Of a stretch of 64,000 bases of DNA, positions 54,704-63,203 are shown one piece after another. This DNA comes from Mycobacterium barrassiae. Lineage in GTDB: Bacteria; Actinomycetota; Actinomycetes; Mycobacteriales; Mycobacteriaceae. Both the position numbers and the translations under genes were made by a program. Position 1 is the first letter of the stretch. Each line of letters begins with the position of its first letter. The stretch lies in NCBI RefSeq assembly GCF_025822765.1, contig NZ_JACKUK010000023.1:515535-579534 (forward strand), in the 5' to 3' direction. Below the pieces are notes generated by a model. It was not told the origin of the DNA. It ran no database searches and was given only the letters and a program-made list of their open reading frames with translations.

Positions 54704-56236
54704 ATGACCGCGCGCGGCGCCAAGGCGATGGCAGGTATCGCGGCGGCGGCGGTCGCGCTCGGCGTGACCCAATTGCTCGCCGTCCTGTTCGGGCCGGAGG
54801 CCGACGCGCGCACCGCGGTCGGATCGACCGTCATCGACCTCACGCCCGGCCCGGTCAAGGAATGGGCCATCCAGACGTTCGGCATGGCGGACAAGCTGGT
54901 GTTGTCGGTGCTGGTGGTGGCGGTGATCGCGGCCATCGCCGCGGTGACAGCCCAGTACGAGACGCGTCGCATGCCCGTGGGCAGCGCCGCGATCGTGCTC
55001 GCCGGGGTCGCGGGCTGCGCGGCCGTGCTGTCCCGGGCGGGAGCGGATGTAGCGGACATCGTGCCAACGGTGGTCGGCACGATCTGTGGTGTCGCGGTAC
55101 TTCGGCTGCTCACATCGGGCCGGTTCACCGACGAGCCGGAGAGCGACCCGGGGACGGACGCCCCGGACCGCGGCAGGCGACTGTCGCTCATCACGCTCGG
55201 GTTTCTCGGGGCGGGTGCGCTCGCGGGTGTCGGGGGCGCCGTGCTGTCACGGCTGACGACCTCGGTCTCCGGCGATCGAAACGCTTTTGCGCTGCCGAAG
55301 ATCGACGTGGCCGCACCACCCGTCCCGTCGGCCGTCCAACCGCAGGGTGTGACGCTGCCGTCGTTCGTCACACCCAACGACGAGTTCTACCGGATCGACA
55401 CCGCGCTGGCGGTGCCGCAGCTGAGCCGCGCGGACTGGCAGCTGAGGATCCACGGCATGGTCGACCGCGAGATCACCTACCGCTTCGAGGATCTGGAGAA
55501 GTTCGAGGTCGTCGAAAAGCTGGTGACGTTGACGTGTGTGTCCAATCCCGTCGGCGGAGACCTCATCGGCAATGCCGCGTGGACGGGATACCGCGTGCGG
55601 GATCTGTTGGCGGAAGCGGGCATTCACCCCGACGCGGACATGGTTCTGTCGATGTCGATCGACGGGTTCACCGCAGGCAGCCCCGTCGAGGCCCTCACCG
55701 ACGACCGCGATTCCCTCCTCGCGGTCGGCATGAACGGCCAGCCGCTGCCCACCGCACACGGCTACCCCGCGCGCCTGGTCGTGCCCGGCCTCTACGGCTA
55801 CGTGTCGGCCACCAAGTGGGTCGTCGACCTCGAGCTCACCCGGTTCGACCGCGCCCAGGGGTATTGGACGCCGCTGGGCTGGTCCGCGCACGGACCCATC
55901 AAGACGCAATCCCGCATCGACGTGCCCCGCAGCGGTCAGGACGTGCCCCAGGGCGCGGTCACGTTCGGTGGCGTGGCATGGGCTCAGAACCGCGGTGTGC
56001 GTGCCGTCGAGGTGCGCATCGATGACGGCGACTGGCAGCAGGCCGACCTCGGCGCGAACTACGCCAATGACACGTGGCGGCTGTGGAGCTTCCGGTGGCA
56101 GACCACCGACCCGGGTCTGCACACCATCGCGGTGCGAGCGATCGACAACACCGGTGCGGTCCAGACGGGTGACATCGCCGACCCGGTCCCCGACGGTGCA
56201 ACGGGCTGGCACACCGTGTCGTTCGCGGTCAAGTAA
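54704..56236 (+). CDS. Membrane-anchored molybdopterin-dependent oxidoreductase (sulfite oxidase fold)
   Basis: A 510-aa protein. Four or five N-terminal helices (about 8-30, 65-84, 96-112, 118-135, 160-185) are followed by an extracytoplasmic sulfite-oxidase-type domain from about 225: PNDEFYRIDTALAVPQLSRADWQLRIHGMVDREITYRF, LTCVSNPVGGDLIGNAAWTG with the molybdenum-ligand Cys, GYPARLVVPGLYGYVSATKWV, and a C-terminal Ig-like Mo-co_dimer part. Related to YuiH/nitrate-reductase-like enzymes; the substrate is unknown. The first membrane segments may carry haem or act only as anchor. ATG 54704. Confidence 0.88.
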   Translation: MTARGAKAMAGIAAAAVALGVTQLLAVLFGPEADARTAVGSTVIDLTPGPVKEWAIQTFGMADKLVLSVLVVAVIAAIAAVTAQYETRRMPVGSAAIVLAGVAGCAAVLSRAGADVADIVPTVVGTICGVAVLRLLTSGRFTDEPESDPGTDAPDRGRRLSLITLGFLGAGALAGVGGAVLSRLTTSVSGDRNAFALPKIDVAAPPVPSAVQPQGVTLPSFVTPNDEFYRIDTALAVPQLSRADWQLRIHGMVDREITYRFEDLEKFEVVEKLVTLTCVSNPVGGDLIGNAAWTGYRVRDLLAEAGIHPDADMVLSMSIDGFTAGSPVEALTDDRDSLLAVGMNGQPLPTAHGYPARLVVPGLYGYVSATKWVVDLELTRFDRAQGYWTPLGWSAHGPIKTQSRIDVPRSGQDVPQGAVTFGGVAWAQNRGVRAVEVRIDDGDWQQADLGANYANDTWRLWSFRWQTTDPGLHTIAVRAIDNTGAVQTGDIADPVPDGATGWHTVSFAVK

Positions 56237-56293
56237 TCGCGGCTACTCGCTGAGCTTCTCGAACATGTCTGACGCCCGTGCCAGGCTGATCAC

Positions 56294-57841
56294 GTGCAGT
56301 TACTTGACGTCGCCACCACCTCGACCGAGGTCGGCGCCACCTCGGCTCGACTGAAGAAGATCGCCAGGATCGCCGAACTCCTGCGCCGGGCCGGTGCGGC
56401 GGATGACCCGAACCTCGTGGCGGTGGTCGTGTCGTGGCTGTCGGGTGAGCTACCCCAACGTCAGATCGGCGTCGGCTGGGCCGCGCTGCGGTCGTTACCC
56501 CCTGCGGCGGCGGAGCCGTCACTCACGGTCCTCGACGTCGACGCCCGGTTCAGTGAGATCGGCGCGGTCGCGGGCAAGGGATCGCAGGCGCGGCGCGCGG
56601 AGTTGGTGGCCGGACTGTTCCGTCAGGCCACCGAGGAAGAGCAGACCTTCCTGCGGCGCCTGCTCAGCGGTGAGCTCCGGCAGGGCGCGCTGATAGGCGT
56701 GATGGCCGACGCGGTCGCCAAGGCCGCCGATGTCCCCGCTGCGGCGGTGCGGCGCGCAGCCATGCTCGGCGGCGCCCTGCCTGCGGTCGCTGCGGCCGCC
56801 CTCACCGGAGGCGAACCCGCGCTGGAGCAATTCACCCTCGCGGTCGGCCGACCCGTCGGTCCGATGCTTGCGCAAACCGCCAGCGGTGTCGCCGAGGCAC
56901 TCGAACGGATCGGCGGCACAACGGTTTTCGAGGCGAAGTTGGACGGCGCACGGGTGCAGATCCACCGGTCGGGCGACTCGGTCTCGGTTTACACCCGCAG
57001 CCTCGACGACGTCACCGCGCGACTGCCGGAGGTGGTCGATGCGACGCTGGCGCTTCCGGTCACCGACTTGATCGCCGACGCCGAAGCGATAGCACTGCGC
57101 CCCGACGGCCGACCACATCGGTTCCAAGTCACCGCGTCCCGCTTCGGACGCTCCGTCGACATCGATGCGGCCAGAACTGCCCAGCCGTTGTCGGTGTTCG
57201 TGTTCGACCTTCTCCATCTCGACGGCACCGACCTGCTCGACCTGCCGACCAGCGAGCGCATCGCGGTCCTTGACTCGGTGGTGCCGGAGCTGCATCGGGT
57301 CGACCGGCTCATCACCGACGACTCGGACGCCGCGCAGAACTTTCTCGACATCACGCTGGCGGCCGGCCACGAAGGTGTGATGGCGAAATCGACGACGGCA
57401 CCTTATGAGGCGGGCCGCCGCGGCGCGGGCTGGCTCAAGGTCAAGCCCGTGCACACTCTCGACCTGGTGGTGCTGGCCGTCGAGTGGGGGTCTGGTCGGC
57501 GTACCGGCAAGCTGTCCAACATCCACCTCGGCGCCAGGGATCCGGAGTCAGGCGAATTCATCATGCTCGGGAAGACGTTCAAGGGGATGACCGACGCCAT
57601 GCTGGATTGGCAGACCGCCCGGTTCACCGAACTGGCCGACGGCGCGACCGACGGCTACGTCGTCAAGGTACGGCCTGAACAGGTGGTCGAGATCGCGCTC
57701 GACGGTGTGCAGACGTCGACGCGCTACCCCGGCGGGATGGCACTGCGATTCGCGCGGGTGCTGCGGTACCGCGACGACAAGAGCCCGGCCGAGGCCGACA
57801 CCATCGACACCGTTCGCGCCCTTTACCAGCGCGGTGGCTGA
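56294..57841 (+). CDS. ligB: ATP-dependent DNA ligase LigB
   Basis: A 515-aa ligase: N-terminal helical DNA-binding domain 1-190, nucleotidyl-transferase domain with motif [13 protein letters not shown] (Lys215), motif [15 protein letters not shown], motif IV EGVMAKS, motif V WLKVKP, and an OB domain ending in [20 protein letters not shown] (motif VI). The length agrees with M. tuberculosis LigB (Rv3062, 507 aa). It joins nicks in duplex DNA and is not essential where LigA is present. Start GTG 56294. Confidence 0.93.
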   Translation: MQLLDVATTSTEVGATSARLKKIARIAELLRRAGAADDPNLVAVVVSWLSGELPQRQIGVGWAALRSLPPAAAEPSLTVLDVDARFSEIGAVAGKGSQARRAELVAGLFRQATEEEQTFLRRLLSGELRQGALIGVMADAVAKAADVPAAAVRRAAMLGGALPAVAAAALTGGEPALEQFTLAVGRPVGPMLAQTASGVAEALERIGGTTVFEAKLDGARVQIHRSGDSVSVYTRSLDDVTARLPEVVDATLALPVTDLIADAEAIALRPDGRPHRFQVTASRFGRSVDIDAARTAQPLSVFVFDLLHLDGTDLLDLPTSERIAVLDSVVPELHRVDRLITDDSDAAQNFLDITLAAGHEGVMAKSTTAPYEAGRRGAGWLKVKPVHTLDLVVLAVEWGSGRRTGKLSNIHLGARDPESGEFIMLGKTFKGMTDAMLDWQTARFTELADGATDGYVVKVRPEQVVEIALDGVQTSTRYPGGMALRFARVLRYRDDKSPAEADTIDTVRALYQRGG

Positions 57842-57851
57842 CCCACGTGTG

Positions 57852-58292
57852 CTAGCTGCCTGCGTCACTCCCGTAGTGCGGCAGACCCCGTTCGCGGAAT
57901 CGGCGGCCCGTGATCTTCTCGGTCCGAATCCGCACGAAGTGATCACGCCGGCCCTCAACCCACGGCTCCACGAAAGTTCCTGAGACCTGTACCAAATCGT
58001 CGACGTCGGTGATCCGCTGCGCATGCCCGACCACCGTGACACTCCACCCGGTGCGAAGGTCCGGATCGAGTTCATCGGCTTCGAACGCGACGACCTGGTT
58101 GTCGGTGGCCGCATCGAGCTTCGGCCCGCCGGCGACTCGGATCACGATGTCGTCGTGCCACAACCGGAAGTTGACCGGCTGCACTGCAGGAAGTGCGTCC
58201 TCGGTGAAGACGAGTCGGCCTACGCGAACCTGTTGCAGGAGGTCCAGACACTGGCGGCGGTTGAGGACATCGAGTTCCTTGGTGTTCGGCAT
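57852..58292 (-). CDS. Pyridoxamine 5'-phosphate oxidase-fold protein (first copy)
   Basis: A 146-aa split-barrel protein: LDLLQQVRVGRLVFTEDALPAVQPVNFRLWHDDIVIRVAGG, NQVVAFEADELDPDLRTGWSVTVVGHAQRI, and KITGRRFRER. Such short members bind FMN or F420 and are part of low-oxygen regulons in M. tuberculosis. ATG 58290-58292 has GGGAG upstream; the frame is open further. It lies 5 bp downstream of the WS/DGAT stop on the same strand, so it is probably co-transcribed. It is related to the protein at 59779-60201. Confidence 0.82.
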   Translation of the reverse strand: MPNTKELDVLNRRQCLDLLQQVRVGRLVFTEDALPAVQPVNFRLWHDDIVIRVAGGPKLDAATDNQVVAFEADELDPDLRTGWSVTVVGHAQRITDVDDLVQVSGTFVEPWVEGRRDHFVRIRTEKITGRRFRERGLPHYGSDAGS

Positions 58293-58297
58293 GGTCG

Positions 58298-59707
58298 TCA
58301 ACTCCCTCGTACCAGTGCGAGCGTCCCCATGGGCGTGGAGCGCCAGTGTCCGCCGCTGACGGCCGTCAAACGGGCGATCGCGCGCTCTATTCCGCACGCT
58401 AACTCATCCACGTCGGGCGCCGCGTCATAGTCGCCGATGATGCCGAACGCGAGATGGTCTGCGTAGCTCATGATCGCGATGCCGGTACGCAGACTCATCG
58501 CCAGCGGCGGTATCGGCAGCAGCCGAATGACTTCTCGACCCTTGATGTAGAGGCGCTTTCGCGGACCCGGCACATTCGTCGCCAACGTGACGACGCCGCG
58601 CTGCGGCAGCCGGGTCAACGTCCGCACCGTCCAGGCCGTCAACGGGAACGGGATCGCCTTCGCCGCGGATACGAAGATGTTCCCCGCTTGGCGTTGTCCG
58701 CTGGCCTTCGTACGCATGAGGCGCGAGTGCACGGCTTGCAGTTGCGAGACAGGATCGGCCTTCTCGACGGGAAGGCACGGCAGCATGACGGAGACGCGGT
58801 TGTCCGTCTCGTCCGCGGCGTCGGCCGAGCGCACCGAAACCGGCACCAGTGTGCGCAATGAGTCCGGTCGGGGCAGCTCGCCCCGACGCAGCAACATCGT
58901 GCGGTAACTGTCCGTGATCGCCGTCAGCGCAACGTCATTGACGGTCACCCCGAAGCCGGCGCAGATTTTGTCGACGTCTTCGAGCGAGACCTCGACCGAG
59001 GCGTACCGCCGCATACTGGTCAGCGGCCCGGTCAGTGAGGACGGCGCGGCAGGCCGTAGCAGACCGCCTGCGAGCTCGGCCGCCCCCTGCAGCGCGTGCG
59101 CGGCGGCGGTCGTCACGCTCAGCGATGTGCGCCATGCTCCAGCGATCCAGTCGACCGGGTTGAGCGACAGCGCCGGCAGCCGCGGTCCGCGTTTCGACCG
59201 CTGCGCCCCACGGATTTCGGTCGCAAACGTCTCGACGGCCCCGCCGTCACAGATCCGGGAAAGCAGTTGGCTGGCTGCGATACCGTCTGCGATGCAATGG
59301 TGGACCTTCATCAGGATCGCCCACCGGTTGTGCGACAAGCCGTCGGCGATCCAGCATTCCCACAACGGTCGGTCGCGGTCGAGACGGCGCTCCATAACGT
59401 CGGCGACCCAACGCCACAGGGTCGCGTCGTCCCCAGGACCCGGTAGCGCCGCCCGCCGAATGTGATGGGAGATGTCGAGCTCGCCGTCCTCGACCCACGT
59501 TGGAGCGCCGAGGTCCAGCGGCTGCGTCTGCAGGATCTGCGTGAACCTCGGTACTGACAACACGCGCTCGCCGATGGTTGCGGTCAGCGACTCGAAATCG
59601 GGCATCGGTCCGGCGAGTACCGCGACGGCACCGATCGCGAGGCTGACATGGCGGTCGGAGTCCTCAGCCTGCAGGAACCCCGCGTCGAGCGTCGTCAATT
59701 GCTCCAT
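58298..59707 (-). CDS. Wax ester synthase / diacylglycerol acyltransferase (WS/DGAT)
   Basis: A 469-aa acyltransferase: active-site HHCIADG (136-142, HHxxxDG), N-terminal MEQLTTLDAGFLQAED, and the C-terminal NVPGPRKRLYIKGREVIRLLPIPPLAMSLRTGIAIMSYADHLAFGI (conserved NVPGP). It makes triacylglycerol or wax ester from acyl-CoA at the inner membrane face. ATG 59705-59707 is taken as start, as the Tgs family begins MEQL(T/S). A DosR-like box lies 36 bp upstream, and the gene is flanked by two PPOX genes, similar to tgs1 and its neighbour in the dormancy regulon. Confidence 0.9.
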   Translation of the reverse strand: MEQLTTLDAGFLQAEDSDRHVSLAIGAVAVLAGPMPDFESLTATIGERVLSVPRFTQILQTQPLDLGAPTWVEDGELDISHHIRRAALPGPGDDATLWRWVADVMERRLDRDRPLWECWIADGLSHNRWAILMKVHHCIADGIAASQLLSRICDGGAVETFATEIRGAQRSKRGPRLPALSLNPVDWIAGAWRTSLSVTTAAAHALQGAAELAGGLLRPAAPSSLTGPLTSMRRYASVEVSLEDVDKICAGFGVTVNDVALTAITDSYRTMLLRRGELPRPDSLRTLVPVSVRSADAADETDNRVSVMLPCLPVEKADPVSQLQAVHSRLMRTKASGQRQAGNIFVSAAKAIPFPLTAWTVRTLTRLPQRGVVTLATNVPGPRKRLYIKGREVIRLLPIPPLAMSLRTGIAIMSYADHLAFGIIGDYDAAPDVDELACGIERAIARLTAVSGGHWRSTPMGTLALVRGS

Positions 59708-59742
59708 GAGACCACTGTGGGCCTTTTCGGCGCCCTGCGGCA

Positions 59743-59756
59743 GGGGCAAAGGTCCC
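59743..59756 (-). promoter_or_regulatory. DosR-like box upstream of the WS/DGAT gene
   Basis: On the minus strand GGGACCTTTGCCCC (59743-59756) matches the dormancy-regulator core GGGACTWWAGTCCC at 11 of 14 positions. It ends 36 bp before the ATG. Single boxes of this quality occur by chance in GC-rich DNA, so support comes mainly from the gene content behind it. Confidence 0.4.
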
Positions 59757-59778
59757 TTCGTTGGCAGATGTTGGCCGG

Positions 59779-60201
59779 TCAGTCGACATCGACTGAAGGT
59801 CCGAAACGGAAGCGCCGACCGCTGATTTCCCTCGGATCCACCCGGACGAATCGGGGCTTGCGCCCAGCCGTCCACGGCATCAGTTGCGCGCGCTGCGCTT
59901 CCTCGATCTCGGCGTTGGAGTGCAGCACATGAGCAAAACCCTTGACGATGACGCTCCAGCCTTCCGACACGTTGTAGTCATCGGCTTCGAACACCACCCG
60001 GGCGTTCATCACGAGCGCGAACAGCTTGCTGGCGAAGTCCGCGGTACGAAACAGCACAGTCCTGCGCTGCACGACGTAGTTGACCGGAAAGACCTCCGGC
60101 CAGCCCTCGACGCAGATGACCAGCCGACCCAGCGACCTACTCGACAGCAGGTTCCAACTCTCGTCCGCCGACAGGACGTTCATCGGTTCACTGGCCATCA
60201 A
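59779..60201 (-). CDS. Pyridoxamine 5'-phosphate oxidase-fold protein (second copy)
   Basis: A 140-aa split-barrel protein: ESWNLLSSRSLGRLVICVEGWPEVFPVNYVVQRRTVLFRTADFASKLFALV, ARVVFEADDYNVSEGWSVIVKGFAHVL, and REISGRRFRFG. It aligns along its length with the protein at 57852-58292. Two-copy arrangement around a WS/DGAT gene. Probably binds a flavin (FMN or F420); no reaction is known. Start at ATG 60199-60201 or the next ATG, since it begins MMASEPM. Confidence 0.83.
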   Translation of the reverse strand: MMASEPMNVLSADESWNLLSSRSLGRLVICVEGWPEVFPVNYVVQRRTVLFRTADFASKLFALVMNARVVFEADDYNVSEGWSVIVKGFAHVLHSNAEIEEAQRAQLMPWTAGRKPRFVRVDPREISGRRFRFGPSVDVD

Positions 60202-60249
60202 CGCAGTCTAGGGATCGAAGCTTCCGATATGGGCACAACTAGCGCGGAT

Positions 60250-60675
60250 TCAGCTGGACAGCAGGAGAATTCCGCCCACGATGAGCGCGACCACCTTCAC
60301 GGCTTCGAGGCCGACGTACACGTAGTGCACACGGGAACGAGGGCCATTCTCACCGGCCAGCACCGCATCGGAGCGGCGCGTCAAAAGCGGTCGCACTCCG
60401 ACCAGTTGGGCGATCAGAGCCGCGGCGGCGACGGCCAGTGCGACGATGACGCCGACGCGTGGATGGCTCAGCACCACGGCGACGGCGATTCCAACGGCCA
60501 GCACCACTTCGGTGGTGTTGAGCGCCCGAAAGACCAGCCGGCCGATGCCCAACCCGATCTGCAGTGTGACCCCGGGAGCCCGGAACTTCAGCGGCGCCTC
60601 GAGAAACGAGATTGCCAACACCATCCCGAGCCAGACATAAGTCAGTGCGGTTGCGACGGCGAACCCCGCGCTCAT
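60250..60675 (-). CDS. Four-helix membrane protein of unknown function
   Basis: A 141-aa protein with four hydrophobic helices (about 3-25, 43-63, 67-90, 118-139). Between helices 1 and 2 it has SFLEAPLKFRAPGVTLQIGLGIGR, and a positive loop RPLLTRRSDAVL. I do not recognise a named family. ATG 60673-60675 overlaps the stop of the regulator gene (ATGA), fixing the start and indicating co-translation with the three-Cys regulator, hence a likely role in the same redox or NO response. Confidence 0.78.
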   Translation of the reverse strand: MSAGFAVATALTYVWLGMVLAISFLEAPLKFRAPGVTLQIGLGIGRLVFRALNTTEVVLAVGIAVAVVLSHPRVGVIVALAVAAAALIAQLVGVRPLLTRRSDAVLAGENGPRSRVHYVYVGLEAVKVVALIVGGILLLSS

Positions 60676-61346
60676 GATTGCGACCTCTCGACGGTGACGT
60701 GGGCCAGACACAGGTCGGGCTCGACGAACGGCTCCAGCCTGTCGACCGTGACGGGCGCACGCCACGTCTTCAGTGCGCCCTGCATGAGACCCAGGTGGAT
60801 CGGACAGACGACGGACCGCCGGTCCTCGGCCAGTTCCAGGAACGGGCAATGGCGTAGACCGACCCGGGTCTCGCCGTCGGCGTCCAGCCGCTGTGGCGCG
60901 AACCCGAGATCGTCGAGCAGGCCGATGAGCCGATTGACCGACGTCCGGGTGCCGATCGCCTTCGGGCCCGGGCGCGTCACCCGCTCCGCCCAGGCACGCC
61001 CGGCTTCGAGCGCCTTGGCACTTGCGTCGTCTTCACCGGCCAGACCGAGCGTCAGGATCTCGGCGAGCAACCGGTATTGACGTGCGCCACCGGGGTCCAT
61101 GCCGCGAACTGCGCGATACATCAGCGGCGGACGGCCCTGACGCTTGTGGTACGGTTCGACGCGCTCGACCCTGCCGTCCGCGATCAGGGCTTCCAGATGG
61201 AATCGGACCGTGTTGGCGTGCACTCCAAGCTGTTCGGCGACATCCACGATGGTCATGGCGTCGTCCGCACGCCTCAACACCGCCAGCACGTCCTCGCGAC
61301 GACCGGCCGGCTGTGACGCGGAGCTCACGGTCTGCGTCCTCGGCAT
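60672..61346 (-). CDS. Winged-helix regulator with three conserved cysteines (SufR-like Fe-S candidate)
   Basis: A 224-aa regulator. Winged helix at about 15-80 (VLAVLRRADDAMTIVDVAEQLGVHANTVRFHLEALIADGRVERV, wing KRQGRPPLMYRAV). The C-terminal domain has HCPFLELAEDRRSVVCPIHLGLMQGAL and DLCLAHV: Cys167, Cys181, Cys213 with nearby His. That spacing (CX13C then a distant C) is like SufR-type [4Fe-4S]/[2Fe-2S] repressors. It is divergent from the truncated haemoglobin gene, with a dyad operator between. Paralogue of the regulator at 35294-35968. ATG 61344-61346. Confidence 0.83.
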   Translation of the reverse strand: MPRTQTVSSASQPAGRREDVLAVLRRADDAMTIVDVAEQLGVHANTVRFHLEALIADGRVERVEPYHKRQGRPPLMYRAVRGMDPGGARQYRLLAEILTLGLAGEDDASAKALEAGRAWAERVTRPGPKAIGTRTSVNRLIGLLDDLGFAPQRLDADGETRVGLRHCPFLELAEDRRSVVCPIHLGLMQGALKTWRAPVTVDRLEPFVEPDLCLAHVTVERSQS

Positions 61347-61355
61347 ACGCTAGAG

Positions 61356-61379
61356 TTTATACAACCGCTCTTGTAAAAA
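61356..61379. promoter_or_regulatory. Dyad operator between the three-Cys regulator and the haemoglobin gene
   Basis: TTTATACAA (61356-61364) and TTGTAAAAA (61371-61379) pair at 8 of 9 positions with a 6-nt centre. It fills most of the 46-bp divergent gap, starting 10 bp from the regulator ATG and ending 13 bp from the haemoglobin ATG, so bound repressor would block both. Confidence 0.65.
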
Positions 61380-61392
61380 CCAAGGGGTTGTG

Positions 61393-61809
61393 ATGAGTGA
61401 ACCTGCCCGCGACCTGACCGACCGCGATGACGTCGAGGTACTGTTGCGGCGCTTCTACGGTCGAGTGTTCGCAGACGATGTGCTGGCCGAACCGTTCAGC
61501 GAGTTGCGCGCAACGGGGCTGGAATCGCATATCCCGGTGATGTGTGACTTCTGGGAGACGGTTCTGTTCCGGGCCGGGCTCTACCGCGGCAACGCGCTGG
61601 TGGTACATCGGCAGCTCGACAGTCGACATCCGTTGTACGCCAGGCACTTCGCCCGCTGGCTGGCGATCTGGGAGGCTACCGTGGACGAGATGTACGCGGG
61701 TGCCGCGGCCGAGCGTGCGAAGCTTCAGGCCGGCCGGATCGCCAGGGCCATGCACCGCCGCCTGAGGGGCGCCGACGCCGGTGAGATCGACGCGTTGGCC
61801 GTCAGCTGA
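61393..61809 (+). CDS. Group III truncated haemoglobin
   Basis: A 138-aa globin: helix B with LLRRFYGRVF, the helix E/F region SHIPVMCDFWETVLFRAGLYRGNALVVHRQL, and RHFARWLAIWEATVDEMYAG, where the His before FARWL is the likely proximal (F8) ligand. Group III (trHbP) proteins are linked to oxygen or nitric-oxide chemistry. ATG 61393 has AAGGGG 5 nt upstream; the GTG just before it is an alternative. Divergent from the three-Cys regulator and convergent with narI (9 bp between stops), suggesting a job during nitrate respiration. Confidence 0.87.
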   Translation: MSEPARDLTDRDDVEVLLRRFYGRVFADDVLAEPFSELRATGLESHIPVMCDFWETVLFRAGLYRGNALVVHRQLDSRHPLYARHFARWLAIWEATVDEMYAGAAAERAKLQAGRIARAMHRRLRGADAGEIDALAVS

Positions 61810-61818
61810 CCATTCGAT

Positions 61819-62565
61819 TCACCAACCTGGACGCCGGGGATGGGAGCCCACCATCTCAGCGTCTTTCTTGTGCCCCCTGCCGGTGGGCACCTCCCGACTG
61901 CGGTACACGATGTAGGGCCGGAACAGGTACCCGATCGGGGCGCTGAACACGTGCACCAACCGGGTGAACGGCCAGATGCAGAACAGCACAAGCGCAATCA
62001 TCACGTGAATGTGGAAGTACAGCGGCGCCTGGACCATCAGATCGCCCCGCGGCTGAAGCACCCAGATCGAGCGGAACCAGGGTGACACCGTTTCGCGGTA
62101 GTCGTGCTCGGCGCCCTCCGGCGTCGCGCCGATCAGTGTGCAGCTGAACCCGGCGATGATCGCCAGCACCAGCACGAGGTACATCACCTTGTCGTTGACG
62201 GTGGTCGCCATGAACACCGGGCCCGTGGTCCGGCGGCGATAGATGAGCAGTGCGATTCCGGTCAGCGTGGCGATCCCGGCGATCCCGCCGAGAATCACCG
62301 CCTGCAGGTGGTACACGTGGTCGCTCATGATCGCGTTCGTCCAGGACTCGGGAATCACCAAACCGATGATGTGGCCGACGATGACCACCAGCATCCCGAA
62401 ATGGAACAGCGGGCTGCCGATCCGCAGCAGCCGCGACTCGTAGAGCTGGGACGACCGGGTGGTCCAGCCGAACTTGTCGTACCGGTAGCGCCACCAGGTG
62501 CCGACGGCGACGATCGCGAGCGTCACGTACGGCACCACGTCCCAGAAGATCTCCCACCCGGACAT
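61819..62565 (-). CDS. narI: Respiratory nitrate reductase gamma subunit (cytochrome b)
   Basis: A 248-aa protein with five membrane helices and the haem-ligand histidines expected of NarI (FHFGMLVVIVGHIIGLVIP; YHLQAVILGGIAGIATLTG; YFHIHVMIALVLFCIWPFTRLVHVFSAP). It passes quinol electrons to NarH. Start ATG 62563-62565, 2 bp after the narJ stop; it is the last gene of narGHJI on the minus strand. Confidence 0.94.
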   Translation of the reverse strand: MSGWEIFWDVVPYVTLAIVAVGTWWRYRYDKFGWTTRSSQLYESRLLRIGSPLFHFGMLVVIVGHIIGLVIPESWTNAIMSDHVYHLQAVILGGIAGIATLTGIALLIYRRRTTGPVFMATTVNDKVMYLVLVLAIIAGFSCTLIGATPEGAEHDYRETVSPWFRSIWVLQPRGDLMVQAPLYFHIHVMIALVLFCIWPFTRLVHVFSAPIGYLFRPYIVYRSREVPTGRGHKKDAEMVGSHPRRPGW

Positions 62566-62567
62566 GG

Positions 62568-63203
62568 TCAGTGGTCTCCTTCCGCCCGGCGCGGTGGCAC
62601 GGTCAACTGAAAGGGTTGCAGGCCAACCGCTTCGGAGGGCGGCCCGGCGTGCAGCAGTCGTCGGGCGTCGTGTTGCCCGACAGCGGGCAACGTCGAACTC
62701 ACCGCGGTGACGGTGGGCGCGTACGGCGATGCGGCATCGACAAGCGCATGCCGCAACACATCGATCGGGACGCGATGCTCAGCCAACAGACGTCGTCCAC
62801 CCTGCGGGTCGACGGTGGCGGCGAACTCCAGCACCACCGGAAGATGATCTGGCGCTTCGCCTTTCGGGGGCTGGACGCCGGCGGCGCGGTAGGTCTGTGA
62901 GAACGCCAACATCTGCGCACCGCGGTTGCGGGTATCCCCCGCGGTCCAGTAGGTCAACAACATCGTCGAGCGTCGGCGCAGGTCGAATATCTCGACGTAG
63001 TGGGTTGCCGCCTGGGTCGGCCGCCAACCCCGCAGCACCTCGACGGTTTCCGCGAGCAGTGCGGAGGCCGGCCCTGTGATGTGTTCCCGCAGCCGGTCGA
63101 CGGTGTCGAGTCGACGGTCCTGCTGCCCGTCGGGGTATGCCAACAACAGTGACGCCGTCTGCCACACCAGGCGGTCCTGTAGCTCCCGATCGCGCCGTTT
63201 CAC
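62568..63203 (-). CDS. narJ: Nitrate reductase assembly chaperone (delta subunit)
   Basis: A 211-aa TorD/NarJ-type chaperone: LVWQTASLLLAYPDGQ, THYVEIFDLRRRSTMLLTYWTAGDTRNRGAQMLAFSQTYRAAG (NarJ core) and DHLPVVLEFAA. It assists cofactor loading of NarG and does not stay in the complex. Start GTG 63201-63203 overlaps the narH TGA (GTGA), which decides it. Confidence 0.92.
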   Translation of the reverse strand: MKRRDRELQDRLVWQTASLLLAYPDGQQDRRLDTVDRLREHITGPASALLAETVEVLRGWRPTQAATHYVEIFDLRRRSTMLLTYWTAGDTRNRGAQMLAFSQTYRAAGVQPPKGEAPDHLPVVLEFAATVDPQGGRRLLAEHRVPIDVLRHALVDAASPYAPTVTAVSSTLPAVGQHDARRLLHAGPPSEAVGLQPFQLTVPPRRAEGDH

